Positions 1 through 6,295 of a stretch of DNA of 14,919 bases are shown here, in pieces. The translations under genes and the position numbers were made by a program. Within the stretch, counting starts at the first letter, position 1; each line of letters opens with the position of its first letter. The notes beneath the pieces are model-generated. The model was not told the DNA's origin, searched no databases, and saw only the letters and a program-made list of their open reading frames with translations. The DNA is from Clostridiales bacterium UBA1206 (GTDB taxonomy: Bacteria; Bacillota; Clostridia; Oscillospirales; CAG-382), in the NCBI GenBank assembly GCA_002310055.1, contig DBXS01000012.1:1-14919 (forward strand), given 5' to 3'.

Positions 1-29
1 CCTCTGCCTTACCGCTTGGCTATGGTGCC
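1..29 (-). tRNA. tRNA-Cys, 5' part only (cut by window edge)
   Basis: Read on the minus strand from position 29, the sequence has a 7-nt acceptor arm GGCACCA, then TA, a D-arm of GCC-AAGCGGTAA-GGC, A26 and the start of an anticodon stem, GAGG. This arrangement, and especially the CATAGCCAAG...AAGGCAGAGG wording, matches bacterial tRNA-Cys(GCA) as I remember it. The anticodon itself lies outside the window, so the identity is an inference from the 5' half. tRNA-Gln shares the D-loop but differs at the acceptor end and after A26. A consensus promoter sits 22 nt upstream. Confidence 0.85.
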
Positions 30-50
30 TTATTTTCTTGTTGCTCGGGT

Positions 51-79
51 ATTCTATCATATCATTGCAAAAATGTCAA
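51..79 (-). promoter_or_regulatory. Promoter of the tRNA-Cys gene
   Basis: On the minus strand, TTGACA (complement of 74-79) and TAGAAT (complement of 51-56) are separated by exactly 17 bp. The predicted start is a G near position 44, about 14 nt before the tRNA 5' end at 29. No protein gene lies between, so this is the likely stable-RNA promoter. Confidence 0.85.
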
Positions 80-96
80 GCCGTTTTTTAATAAAA

Positions 97-115
97 CGCA
101 AAAAACATTTTTGCG
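97..115. other. A-tract/T-tract dyad upstream of the tRNA promoter
   Basis: CGCAAAAA and TTTTTGCG form a perfect 8-bp inverted repeat around a 3-nt centre. It has no T-tail in either direction, so it does not look like a terminator. It lies 18-36 nt upstream of the tRNA-Cys -35 box, where UP elements or curved DNA are expected. A similar GCAAAAA...GTTTTTTGC dyad stands upstream of the last promoter in the window. Confidence 0.5.
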
Positions 116-173
116 CGTAGTCCGAAAGATGCAAAAAAACTTTTCGGTTTAAGAAATGTTTAAGGTACGCGGA

Positions 174-179
174 TATAAT
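174..179 (+). promoter_or_regulatory. Probable -10 box of the beta-helix lipoprotein gene
   Basis: A perfect TATAAT lies 55 nt upstream of the start codon at 234, but the expected -35 position (around 151-156) reads AAGAAA and is poor. If this is the promoter, transcription starts near 186, downstream of the in-frame ATG at 156, which rules that ATG out as the translation start. Confidence 0.4.
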
Positions 180-233
180 AAAGACGTAAACAGTAATACA
201 GCGCGCCTGCGCGGCGCGAAAAGGAGGTACGTT

Positions 234-2024
234 ATGAAGATCGCGAGCAGACTGATTTCGGCGCTCATCGCCGTGATAATGCTGCTTTCGGCGTGTTCCC
301 GCGCGCCGCAGAGCGAAACGCAGCAGGGAAGCGATATATCCGTTCCCGCCGACGAATCGGGTATTGTCAGCGGTTTTTCCGCGTCGACCGCGGATGATTT
401 CGCCGACGACTCGAAGACCGCCACGGGCGATTTTACGGTCTCCTGTTCCGGCGAAGGCGCCGAATGCACGCAGAACGGCTTCGTTTACACCGTCACTTCC
501 GCAGGTGAATACACGTTTTCCGGCGCGCTCGAAGGGCAGATCGTCGTCGACGCGCCCGAGGACGCCGAAGTAAAGCTCGTGTTCGCCGGAGTGTCGGTCA
601 GCTGCGCCGATTCCGCGCCGGTGCTCATAATTTCCGCTTCCGAAGTCACGATAAAATCCGAAGAAGGCGCGTATAACACCATATCCGACCTGCGTACCGG
701 CAGCGCCGCGTCGGCCGCCGAGACCGAAGAAAACTACGACGCCGCGATATATTCGGCGTGCGATCTCAAGATCACGGGAAAAGGTACGCTCATCGTCACT
801 TCGTCGTACGATAACGGCGTAAAGAGCAAGGACGATCTTTCGGTAAAGAACGTTTCGCTCAAAGTCACCTGCCCGGGCAACGCCCTCAAGGGCAACGATT
901 CGGTCGAGATCGAATCCGGCACCCTTATACTCGTTTCAACGTCTTCCGACGGGATCAAGACTTCAAACAGCGATATCTCTTCCAAAGGCAACCGCCGCGG
1001 AAATATCGTTATATCGGGCGGGAATGTGGATATCTACGCCGCGTGCGACGGCGTCAGCGCCGCGTACGACGTCATAATAAACGAAGATTCCGGCGAATGC
1101 ACGGTCAACGTCTTCACCGGCTCTTACGCAGGCGACCGGGCGCACGTTTCCTCCGGCAACGGCAGCGGAAAGACCTCGTATTCTTCCAAAGGCATAAAAG
1201 CGCAGAACGATATCACGGTAAGCGGCGGCACCGTCGCGGTGAAAAGCACCGACGACGGACTGCACGCCAATTCGGGCGAAACGCTCGGCGACGGAAGCAA
1301 GTCGACCGGCAACATCACGGTCGAAGGCGGCAGGATAAGCGTCACTGCCGCGGACGACGGGTTCCACGCCGACGGGTCGATAAACATAAACGGCGGCACG
1401 GTCATCGTCAGCCGGTCATACGAAGGGCTCGAAGCCAACGTCGTCAATATCAACGGCGGATACGTCAGCGTTTACGGCAGGGACGACGGCATCAACGCCT
1501 GCTCGGGCGGCTCGACTCCGCTCGTCAACATCACCGGCGGATACCTCGAAGTTACGACGCCTTCCGGCGATACCGACGCTATCGATTCCAACGGCAGCTT
1601 TGCGATGTCCGGCGGGATCGCGATAATCAAAGGCGGCTCGCAGAGCGGCAGCGTCGCGGGCTCGGTCGACGTCGACAGGACGCTCACCGTGACCGGCGGC
1701 ACCGTGATCGCGCTCGGAGGGATATGCGAAACGCCAACTGCGGATAAAGTCTGCGTTTATATTTCGCAGAATACGTCGTTTGCTTCCGGCAGCTACGCGC
1801 TCAAAGACTCTTCCGGCGAGACGATCGCCGAATTCACGCTGAGTTCCACCTATTCGTCTGTCTGGGTGGCGTCCGATAAGATCTCCGTCGGCGAAAGCTA
1901 TTCGTTCGTCAAAGACGGCGACGAAGTCGCGACCTGGGAACAGACGGCGTCGCAGGTCGGTTCGGGCGGCGGCGGATTCAATCCCGGCGGTCCCGGCGGC
2001 AGACCCGGCGGCGGGCGGAGATAA
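234..2024 (+). CDS. Cell-surface beta-helix lipoprotein, Cthe_2159/DUF4353 carbohydrate-binding type
   Basis: This is a 596-residue secreted lipoprotein. The start at 234 is preceded by AAGGAGG and opens a short basic n-region and hydrophobic stretch with lipobox LSAC (lipidated Cys21). An in-frame ATG at 156 exists but has no ribosome binding site. After a Ser/Thr/Asp-rich linker (about 22-70) the protein is a run of short glycine-rich coils. The most regular are at about 325-455, with the repeating theme 'I-N/T-V-x-GG-x-x-x-V', followed by D-D-G and a small residue, each 21-30 residues long. This is typical of a right-handed parallel beta-helix with acidic, possibly Ca-binding turns. The family (PF14262) is named after a Clostridium thermocellum protein reported to bind cellulose and polygalacturonate. 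The last 19 residues are a Gly/Pro/Arg tail. It appears monocistronic. Binding of acidic polysaccharide is inferred from the family; no catalytic motif is recognised. Confidence 0.8.
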   Translation: MKIASRLISALIAVIMLLSACSRAPQSETQQGSDISVPADESGIVSGFSASTADDFADDSKTATGDFTVSCSGEGAECTQNGFVYTVTSAGEYTFSGALEGQIVVDAPEDAEVKLVFAGVSVSCADSAPVLIISASEVTIKSEEGAYNTISDLRTGSAASAAETEENYDAAIYSACDLKITGKGTLIVTSSYDNGVKSKDDLSVKNVSLKVTCPGNALKGNDSVEIESGTLILVSTSSDGIKTSNSDISSKGNRRGNIVISGGNVDIYAACDGVSAAYDVIINEDSGECTVNVFTGSYAGDRAHVSSGNGSGKTSYSSKGIKAQNDITVSGGTVAVKSTDDGLHANSGETLGDGSKSTGNITVEGGRISVTAADDGFHADGSININGGTVIVSRSYEGLEANVVNINGGYVSVYGRDDGINACSGGSTPLVNITGGYLEVTTPSGDTDAIDSNGSFAMSGGIAIIKGGSQSGSVAGSVDVDRTLTVTGGTVIALGGICETPTADKVCVYISQNTSFASGSYALKDSSGETIAEFTLSSTYSSVWVASDKISVGESYSFVKDGDEVATWEQTASQVGSGGGGFNPGGPGGRPGGGRR

Positions 2025-2071
2025 AGGCGCGGCACTTTGAACGCGATATGACTGTTTTTTTGAAAAATCTA

Positions 2072-2100
2072 TTGACATATCGCCCCCGATGTGGTATATT
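2072..2100 (+). promoter_or_regulatory. Promoter of the 78-residue membrane protein gene
   Basis: TTGACA (2072-2077) and TATATT (2095-2100) are 17 bp apart. TGTGG before the -10 is a TRTG-type extended -10 element. The start codon at 2135 follows about 28 nt after the predicted transcription start, with AAAGGGG (2121-2127) as ribosome binding site. Confidence 0.85.
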
Positions 2101-2134
2101 TCCATTGTAAATAACAACTGAAAGGGGTATTGAA

Positions 2135-2371
2135 ATGGCACTTCTCAAAAGTCTGTTCCCGTTTTCTTTCGGGTGCACCGGCAACGTCGTTAAACTCATA
2201 ATCAGCATCCTCATCTACATCGTTATCGGCGTCATCGGTGGTATCATCATCGGCTTCCTCGCCGGTATCGCCTACGTCGGCTGGCTGTTCGCCATCATCG
2301 GCGGCCTTCTCGATCTTTACTGCGTTATCGGTATCATTCTTGCGATACTCAATTTCTTAAAGATCGTCTGA
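2135..2371 (+). CDS. Small two-helix membrane protein of unknown function
   Basis: This 78-residue protein begins with a short amphipathic segment containing FPFSF (8-12). Two hydrophobic helices follow, at about 20-46 and 48-76. The first carries a glycine ladder (GVIGGIIIG, 32-40), which suggests tight helix packing or oligomerisation. There is no signal cleavage site and few charges. Short proteins with an LFPFSF opening occur in many Firmicutes as conserved hypotheticals, from memory; I know no assigned function. The gene is alone between its own consensus promoter and a strong terminator, so it is likely expressed as a single-gene unit. The start is fixed by AAAGGGG 7 nt upstream. Confidence 0.8.
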   Translation: MALLKSLFPFSFGCTGNVVKLIISILIYIVIGVIGGIIIGFLAGIAYVGWLFAIIGGLLDLYCVIGIILAILNFLKIV

Positions 2372-2382
2372 TAATCAAGCGC

Positions 2383-2436
2383 AAAAAAAGAAGTTCGTTT
2401 TTTCCGGCAGTGTGCGGAAGAACAAACTTCTTTTTG
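2383..2436. terminator. Bidirectional terminator between the two small membrane-protein genes
   Basis: AAAAAGAAGTT (2385-2395) pairs perfectly with AACTTCTTTTT (2425-2435). The stem continues inward through GTT/AAC and a CCG/CGG pair near a GC-rich loop. A-tract and T-tract flank it symmetrically, so it can end transcription from the plus-strand gene (stop 2371) and from the minus-strand gene (stop 2453). Confidence 0.85.
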
Positions 2437-2452
2437 ATTTTCGCGCCGTATT

Positions 2453-2668
2453 TTACGGGCGGTGCTCTTCGGCGGGCGAGGTTATGCGCTTGAACAGCAG
2501 GCTTATGCACCACAGACCGCAAAGGCCTACCAGAGTGTATATTATCCTGCTCATCACGGCGCCCTGACCGCCGAAGATCCAGGCGACGAGGTCGAATTGG
2601 AAAAGCCCTATAAGTCCCCAGTTTATCGCGCCTATTATTACAAGAACGAGCGAAAATTTGTCTAACAT
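2453..2668 (-). CDS. DUF378 family small membrane protein
   Basis: This 71-residue protein matches the DUF378 (YuzA-like) family. Near the N-terminus it has the family signature INWGLIGLFQFDLVAWIFG (residues 15-33). A second block, SRIIYTLVGLCGLW (40-53), is followed by a short charged tail. Two transmembrane helices are expected at about 5-33 and 39-60. Family function is unknown. The start at 2668 has GAGGAG 12 nt upstream (complement of about 2681-2686). The gene converges on the preceding small membrane-protein gene over a shared terminator and diverges from trmB by 78 nt. I see no good promoter; a weak TAGTAT lies upstream without a matching -35. Confidence 0.88.
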   Translation of the reverse strand: MLDKFSLVLVIIGAINWGLIGLFQFDLVAWIFGGQGAVMSRIIYTLVGLCGLWCISLLFKRITSPAEEHRP

Positions 2669-2746
2669 ATTTTTGTGAACTCCTCTCTGCGATACTATTC
2701 TGCCCGCAGTCGGCGCGATCTATTCAACAGAAAGCGAAAAAAACAT

Positions 2747-3391
2747 ATGCGAATGAGGCCCAAAAAGCACCGCGAAGAACGGATCGGCGCGGTGGAAGAC
2801 AGATTCGCCGTTTTCGACGGCGAAGGCAGACTCGATATCGCGTCGACTTTCGGCGCGGGATACAAAAAACTTTTTTACGAATTCGGCTGCGGAAAAGGCG
2901 CGTTCTGCTGCGCGCTCGCGCAAAGGGAACCGGATAGCGCGATCGTCGCCGTGGAAAAAGTGCGCGACGTGCTGCTTATGGCCATGGAAAAAGCCGCGGC
3001 GGCGGAGATACCAAATCTGCGCTTTTGCAATTTTGATCTGGAACACGCCTGCGAGATACTGCCTCCGCATTCCGCGGACGCGATATATCTCAATTTCAGC
3101 GACCCCTGGCCGCGCAAGCGCCACGCCAAGCGGCGCCTCACGAGCCCCGCGTTCCTCGAACGGTATAAACTCATACTCAAAGAAGGCGGCGTGATATATT
3201 TCAAGACCGATAACGCAGGACTTTTCGAATATTCGCTCGAAACGTTCGCGCAGTGCGGCTACAAGTTGAACAACGTGTGCCGCGACCTGCACGCCGACGA
3301 AAAGCTCGCGCCCGGGAACATAGAGACCGAATACGAAAAGAACTTTTCGGCAAAGGGGTTCAAGATCAACTATCTCGAAGCGACTCTTTGA
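2747..3391 (+). CDS. trmB: tRNA (guanine-N7-)-methyltransferase TrmB
   Basis: TrmB transfers a methyl group from S-adenosylmethionine to N7 of G46 in the tRNA variable loop. With the start at 2747 the protein has 214 residues, normal for the family, and begins MRMRPKK as TrmB proteins usually do. A GTG 72 nt further upstream is in frame, but it falls in the ribosome-binding region of the divergent gene and would add an atypical basic extension. Visible motifs are the SAM-binding FGCGKG (46-51), the signature SDPWPRKRHAKRRL (118-131), KTDN (153-156), and a C-terminal T-E-Y-E-K substrate-binding stretch. The ribosome binding site is weak (AGAAAG). The 3' end overlaps murE, on the opposite strand, by 26 nt. 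The only terminator for trmB lies inside murE. Confidence 0.95.
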   Translation: MRMRPKKHREERIGAVEDRFAVFDGEGRLDIASTFGAGYKKLFYEFGCGKGAFCCALAQREPDSAIVAVEKVRDVLLMAMEKAAAAEIPNLRFCNFDLEHACEILPPHSADAIYLNFSDPWPRKRHAKRRLTSPAFLERYKLILKEGGVIYFKTDNAGLFEYSLETFAQCGYKLNNVCRDLHADEKLAPGNIETEYEKNFSAKGFKINYLEATL

Positions 3392-4772
3392 ATTCGTTTA
3401 TTATATCGATTTCGCAAAACGGCAGTTTTCTGCCGTTTTTTTCCATATACCGCTCGTGTCCTTTTCCCATAAGCAGAACTATGTCGTTTTCTCGCGCTTC
3501 TCCCAGCGCGTATAGTATCGCTTCGCGGCGGTCGTTTACGCACACCGTTTCGCAGCAGGAGTTTTTCATTCCGCTCATTATGTCGGCGTTTATGGAGCCG
3601 AGGCTTTCGCCGCGCGGATTGTCTTCGGTCAGAACGCACAAGTCGGCGTTTTCGGCGACGGCCTTTCCCATAGCGGTCCGCCTCCCGCGCGTTCTTTCGC
3701 CGCCGCAGCCGAACACCGCGATCTTCCGCGCAAAGCCGTAGCGCGATACCGTTTGGAAAAGACTTTGCACCGATATCCCGTTGTGCGCGTAATCTATCAT
3801 AACGTAAGCTTTTCCGGCTTTGCAAAGCTCGAACCTGCCTTCCGCCCGCGCTTCGGACGCGCCGCGCGCCAGAGCGGCCGAATCCGCGCCAAGAAACGAG
3901 CAGACCGAGCACGCGCACAGCGCGTTGTACACGCCGGGATAACCGGGGACGGGAGTCACGATATGCGCGTTTCCGCCGGGGAAAACAAAGTCGAACCCCG
4001 AATAAAGGCGCTCGTCTTTTCTGTAAAAATCCGCTCCCACGGCGCGGTAGACGCAGCCTTCTTTCGTGCCGTAGCTCAGCGGAACGCAGCGCGCGTTTTT
4101 CACGAAATACCCGTATTCGGGGTCGTCGGCGTTGAAAAATCCGGTGCGGCAGCGCGAAAACAGCTTTGCCTTGCAGCTTTTGTATTCGGCGACGCCGGAG
4201 TGCTCGCACGCGCTTATGTGGTCGGGCGAGAAATTGGTAAAGACTCCGACGTCGAACTCTATGCCGTTCACGCGCTCTTCCTTGAGCGATTGCGACGACA
4301 CTTCCACGGCGACCGCCTTGACGCCGCTTTTCACCATCTCTGCCAGCGCTTTGTTCAGCGTGACCGCGTCGGGCGTCGTGTTTGCCGTATTATATCTTTT
4401 TCCGCAGAATTCTATCCCGAGCGTGCCAATCACGCCGCATTTCACTCCCGCCTGATTAAGTATGGCGGAAATACAGGCGGCGGTGCCGGTCTTGCCCTTG
4501 GTGCCGGTTATCCCTACGGTGATGAGCGACCGCGCCGGGTATCCGAAAAACTCCGCCGCCTTTTCGGCGAGCGCGGCACGAGTGTCGGGGCACAGAGTAA
4601 CGCGCGCGTCGCCCGGCAGCGCGATATCGTGTTCGGCGCAAAAATCGCGGCAGCCGGCGTCGTAAGCTTCGCGCGCGTGGACGTGTCCGTCGTCGCGCAC
4701 ACCGCGTATGCAGAAGAAAAGACTTCCTTCGCGCGCTTTGCGCGAATCGAGGCAGATATCGCTGCAGTTCAT
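3366..4772 (-). CDS. murE: UDP-MurNAc-tripeptide synthetase MurE (meso-DAP type)
   Basis: MurE is the cytoplasmic ATP-dependent ligase that adds the third stem-peptide residue to UDP-MurNAc-L-Ala-D-Glu. It has 468 residues. The UDP-binding N-domain has SDICLDSRK (4-12), the ATP loop is GITGTKGKT (87-95), and the central domain has NTTPD (131-135), EVSSQ (157-161) and the KAKLF lysine segment (201-205). The C-domain has DYAHNG (327-332), DNPR (384-387) and GKGHE (436-440). DNPR is the known meso-diaminopimelate specificity motif, and the coupled dapF gene agrees. The N-terminus starts about 20-25 residues later than in Bacillus MurE. Its ATG overlaps the dapF stop (ATGA), with GGAGG (complement of 4780-4784) inside dapF, so translation is coupled. 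DYAHNG rather than DYAHTP is reminiscent of Lys-type enzymes, but DNPR argues for DAP. Confidence 0.94.
   Translation of the reverse strand: MNCSDICLDSRKAREGSLFFCIRGVRDDGHVHAREAYDAGCRDFCAEHDIALPGDARVTLCPDTRAALAEKAAEFFGYPARSLITVGITGTKGKTGTAACISAILNQAGVKCGVIGTLGIEFCGKRYNTANTTPDAVTLNKALAEMVKSGVKAVAVEVSSQSLKEERVNGIEFDVGVFTNFSPDHISACEHSGVAEYKSCKAKLFSRCRTGFFNADDPEYGYFVKNARCVPLSYGTKEGCVYRAVGADFYRKDERLYSGFDFVFPGGNAHIVTPVPGYPGVYNALCACSVCSFLGADSAALARGASEARAEGRFELCKAGKAYVMIDYAHNGISVQSLFQTVSRYGFARKIAVFGCGGERTRGRRTAMGKAVAENADLCVLTEDNPRGESLGSINADIMSGMKNSCCETVCVNDRREAILYALGEARENDIVLLMGKGHERYMEKNGRKLPFCEIDIINEFKESLRDS
3416..3442 (+). terminator. Intrinsic terminator for trmB, embedded in the murE coding sequence
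   Basis: AAAACGGCAG (3416-3425), a TTTT loop and CTGCCGTTTT (3430-3439) form a perfect 10-bp hairpin followed by more T residues to 3442. This is a textbook rho-independent terminator 25 nt after the trmB stop. On the minus strand the same bases are murE codons reading N-G-R-K-L-P-F near the C-terminus. The hairpin is symmetric but its T-run is shorter in the murE direction. Confidence 0.85.
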
Positions 4773-5575
4773 ACTATATCCTCCGGCAAAAGCTCGCCTT
4801 CGAACACCAGCCGCGTCTCACCGGTGACGAATATCCTGCCACCGCCGCTTTCGGCAAGAAGCGTCCCGCCCGGGTGCCTTACGTACGCGCGCCCGCCGCA
4901 CGATCCGCGCGCCCGCGCCGCAGCGAACGCCGCCGCCGCTCCCGTCGCGCACGAAAGCGTCTCGCCGCAGCCGCGTTCCCACGAACGCGCGGCTATCTCT
5001 CCTCCGGGCGATACCGAATAGAAATGCACGTTGGCGCCGTTGGGGAAGTAACCGCTTTTTTCGAGCGGCGGCCCGTATTTTTTTATGTTCAGCCTGTCGA
5101 TCCCGGAAGTGAACGCAGCTATGTGCGGGTTCCCGAGCGAAAGGACCGATATATCGAACTTCCTTCCGCGAACCGAAACCGGCTCTTCGAACGCTTTGAA
5201 CCCTTCGGGAACGCCCAGGTCGCTTTTCGCGATACAGTATCCGCCGTCGAGCGAAAGGATGCGCACGCTTTTTTTGCCGCCGAGCGTTTCGACGGTGATA
5301 TCGTCTTTGCATATTATGCCTTTCATCCGCGCGAGAGCAGCCGCCGAGCGCAGCGCGTTGCCGCACATTTCGGCTTCGCTTCCGTCGGGATTGAACACGC
5401 GCATCCGGATATCGCTTTTTTCAGAACCGCAGATTACGATGAGCCCGTCGGAACCGATCCCGCGGTGCCTGTCTGAACAGAACCGCGCGAGCTGCGCGAG
5501 TCGCCCGGGCTCGTTGCCGAACTCCGTGATGTAAACGTAATCGTTGCCGCAGGACTGCATTTTTGTGAAACGCAT
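4769..5575 (-). CDS. dapF: Diaminopimelate epimerase DapF
   Basis: DapF interconverts LL- and meso-diaminopimelate in the lysine/peptidoglycan branch, using two cysteines as acid and base. With the start at 5575 it has 268 residues and opens with MRFTKMQSCGNDY, as the family does. Active-site Cys71 lies in MCGN (70-73) and Cys209 in SCATG (208-212), after ERGCGET (200-206). The NPH substrate motif is at 149-151. A second ATG directly upstream (5578) is possible, but the GGGGTG ribosome binding site is then only 2 nt away instead of 5. The gene is first of a two-gene unit with murE (4-nt overlap). A TAGAAT (complement of 5593-5598) could be its -10, without a convincing -35. It diverges from the yfbR-like gene. 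Confidence 0.95.
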   Translation of the reverse strand: MRFTKMQSCGNDYVYITEFGNEPGRLAQLARFCSDRHRGIGSDGLIVICGSEKSDIRMRVFNPDGSEAEMCGNALRSAAALARMKGIICKDDITVETLGGKKSVRILSLDGGYCIAKSDLGVPEGFKAFEEPVSVRGRKFDISVLSLGNPHIAAFTSGIDRLNIKKYGPPLEKSGYFPNGANVHFYSVSPGGEIAARSWERGCGETLSCATGAAAAFAAARARGSCGGRAYVRHPGGTLLAESGGGRIFVTGETRLVFEGELLPEDIV

Positions 5576-5631
5576 CATATCACCCCACGCTTATTCTATT
5601 CGCGCCGGCGGTAAAAATGCTAAAAATACCA

Positions 5632-5660
5632 TTGACTAAAATGATGATCTGTGATATAAT
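5632..5660 (+). promoter_or_regulatory. Promoter of the yfbR-led operon
   Basis: TTGACT (5632-5637) and a perfect TATAAT (5655-5660) are separated by 17 bp. TGTGA before the -10 fits a TRTG extended -10. Transcription should start near 5667, inside the second copy of a 10-bp repeat. Confidence 0.88.
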
Positions 5661-5674
5661 CAGCGTGATATAAT
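5651..5674 (+). repeat. Direct repeat GTGATATAAT x2 across the start site
   Basis: The decamer GTGATATAAT occurs at 5651-5660, where it holds the -10 box, and again at 5665-5674, 14 nt on. The second copy has an extended -10 look but no -35 at the right distance (5646-5651 reads GATCTG). It could be an alternative start, a repressor half-site pair or a chance duplication. Confidence 0.6.
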
Positions 5675-5696
5675 ACGGCTTGAAGGATGATTTGCA

Positions 5697-6275
5697 GTGC
5701 TTGGCGATTTCTTTGCATTGATGTTCAGAATGAAATATATCAACCGCTGGGGTCTCATGCGTCTTGTCGAAAGCGAAAACCTTTCGGTCCACTCGCTCGA
5801 ATGCGCCATGCTGGCGCACGGGCTTGCGGTGATAGGCAACACGTATTTCGGTAAGCATTACGACGCCGACCATATCGCGCTCGCCGCTATGTATCACGAC
5901 GCGCCCGAGATCGTCACCGGCGATATGCCCACGCCCGTAAAGTATTACGACGAAAGCACGCGCACCGCGTACAAAGCCGTGGAGCAGGCCGCCGTGGAAC
6001 GTTTTCTGGCGTATCTCCCGGCGGAACTGCGCACCCCGTACGAGGACGCGCTCTGCTGCTCCGACGAGGAACACAAGATCATCAAAGCGGCGGATAAGCT
6101 CTGCGCCTATATAAAGTGCCGGTCGGAACTCGATATCGGCAACAGGGAATTCGCCTACGCCGCAAATTCCACTCTGGCGCAAATGAAAGAATACGGCTGC
6201 GAAGAGCTGGATTATTTTATGGAAAACTGTCTCGAATCGTTCGGCAAGTCGCTTGACGAACTCAAGAATAATTAA
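5697..6275 (+). CDS. yfbR: 5'-deoxynucleotidase, YfbR-type HD-domain hydrolase
   Basis: This 192-residue protein is a clear relative of E. coli YfbR, an HD-family metal-dependent phosphatase that removes the 5' phosphate from deoxynucleoside monophosphates and helps balance dNTP pools. Shared stretches are KYINRWGLMR (13-22), ENLSVHSLE (27-35, metal His32), MYHD (65-68, His67-Asp68), TGDMPTPVKY (74-83) and AADKLCAYIK (131-140, metal Asp133). The start is a GTG, supported by AAGGAT 8 nt upstream and by alignment with the YfbR N-terminus; the next ATG would cut into the conserved first helix. It has a strong promoter of its own, and the next gene begins 20 nt after its stop, so it leads an operon. 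Why a nucleotidase would precede sugar genes is not obvious. Confidence 0.92.
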   Translation: MLGDFFALMFRMKYINRWGLMRLVESENLSVHSLECAMLAHGLAVIGNTYFGKHYDADHIALAAMYHDAPEIVTGDMPTPVKYYDESTRTAYKAVEQAAVERFLAYLPAELRTPYEDALCCSDEEHKIIKAADKLCAYIKCRSELDIGNREFAYAANSTLAQMKEYGCEELDYFMENCLESFGKSLDELKNN

Positions 6276-6295
6276 ACTTTACGGAGGGACCGCTC

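Noticed and set aside
122..150. Small hairpin CCGAAA...TTTCGG followed by TTT, considered as a terminator
   Set aside because: The stem is only 6 bp with a 14-nt loop and a weak tail, and no gene reads into it on the plus strand within the window.
1200..1640. Repetitive GGCGG.. pattern in the lipoprotein gene, considered as a DNA repeat or CRISPR-like array
   Set aside because: Units are irregular in length and sequence and follow the codons of beta-helix coils; there are no constant repeats with unique spacers.
1416..2141. Long minus-strand open frame opposite the beta-helix lipoprotein
   Set aside because: It has Arg/Ala-rich, low-complexity translation with no ribosome binding site, and lies opposite a clear coding gene in a GC-rich region.
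2675..2746. Upstream GTG start that would extend TrmB by 24 residues
   Set aside because: It has no ribosome binding site, overlaps the 5' region of the divergent gene, and adds residues not typical of TrmB, which normally begins near MRMR.
3753..5021. 422-codon plus-strand frame opposite murE and dapF
   Set aside because: It spans two genes and their junction, with no family resemblance; both genes below it have full motif sets.
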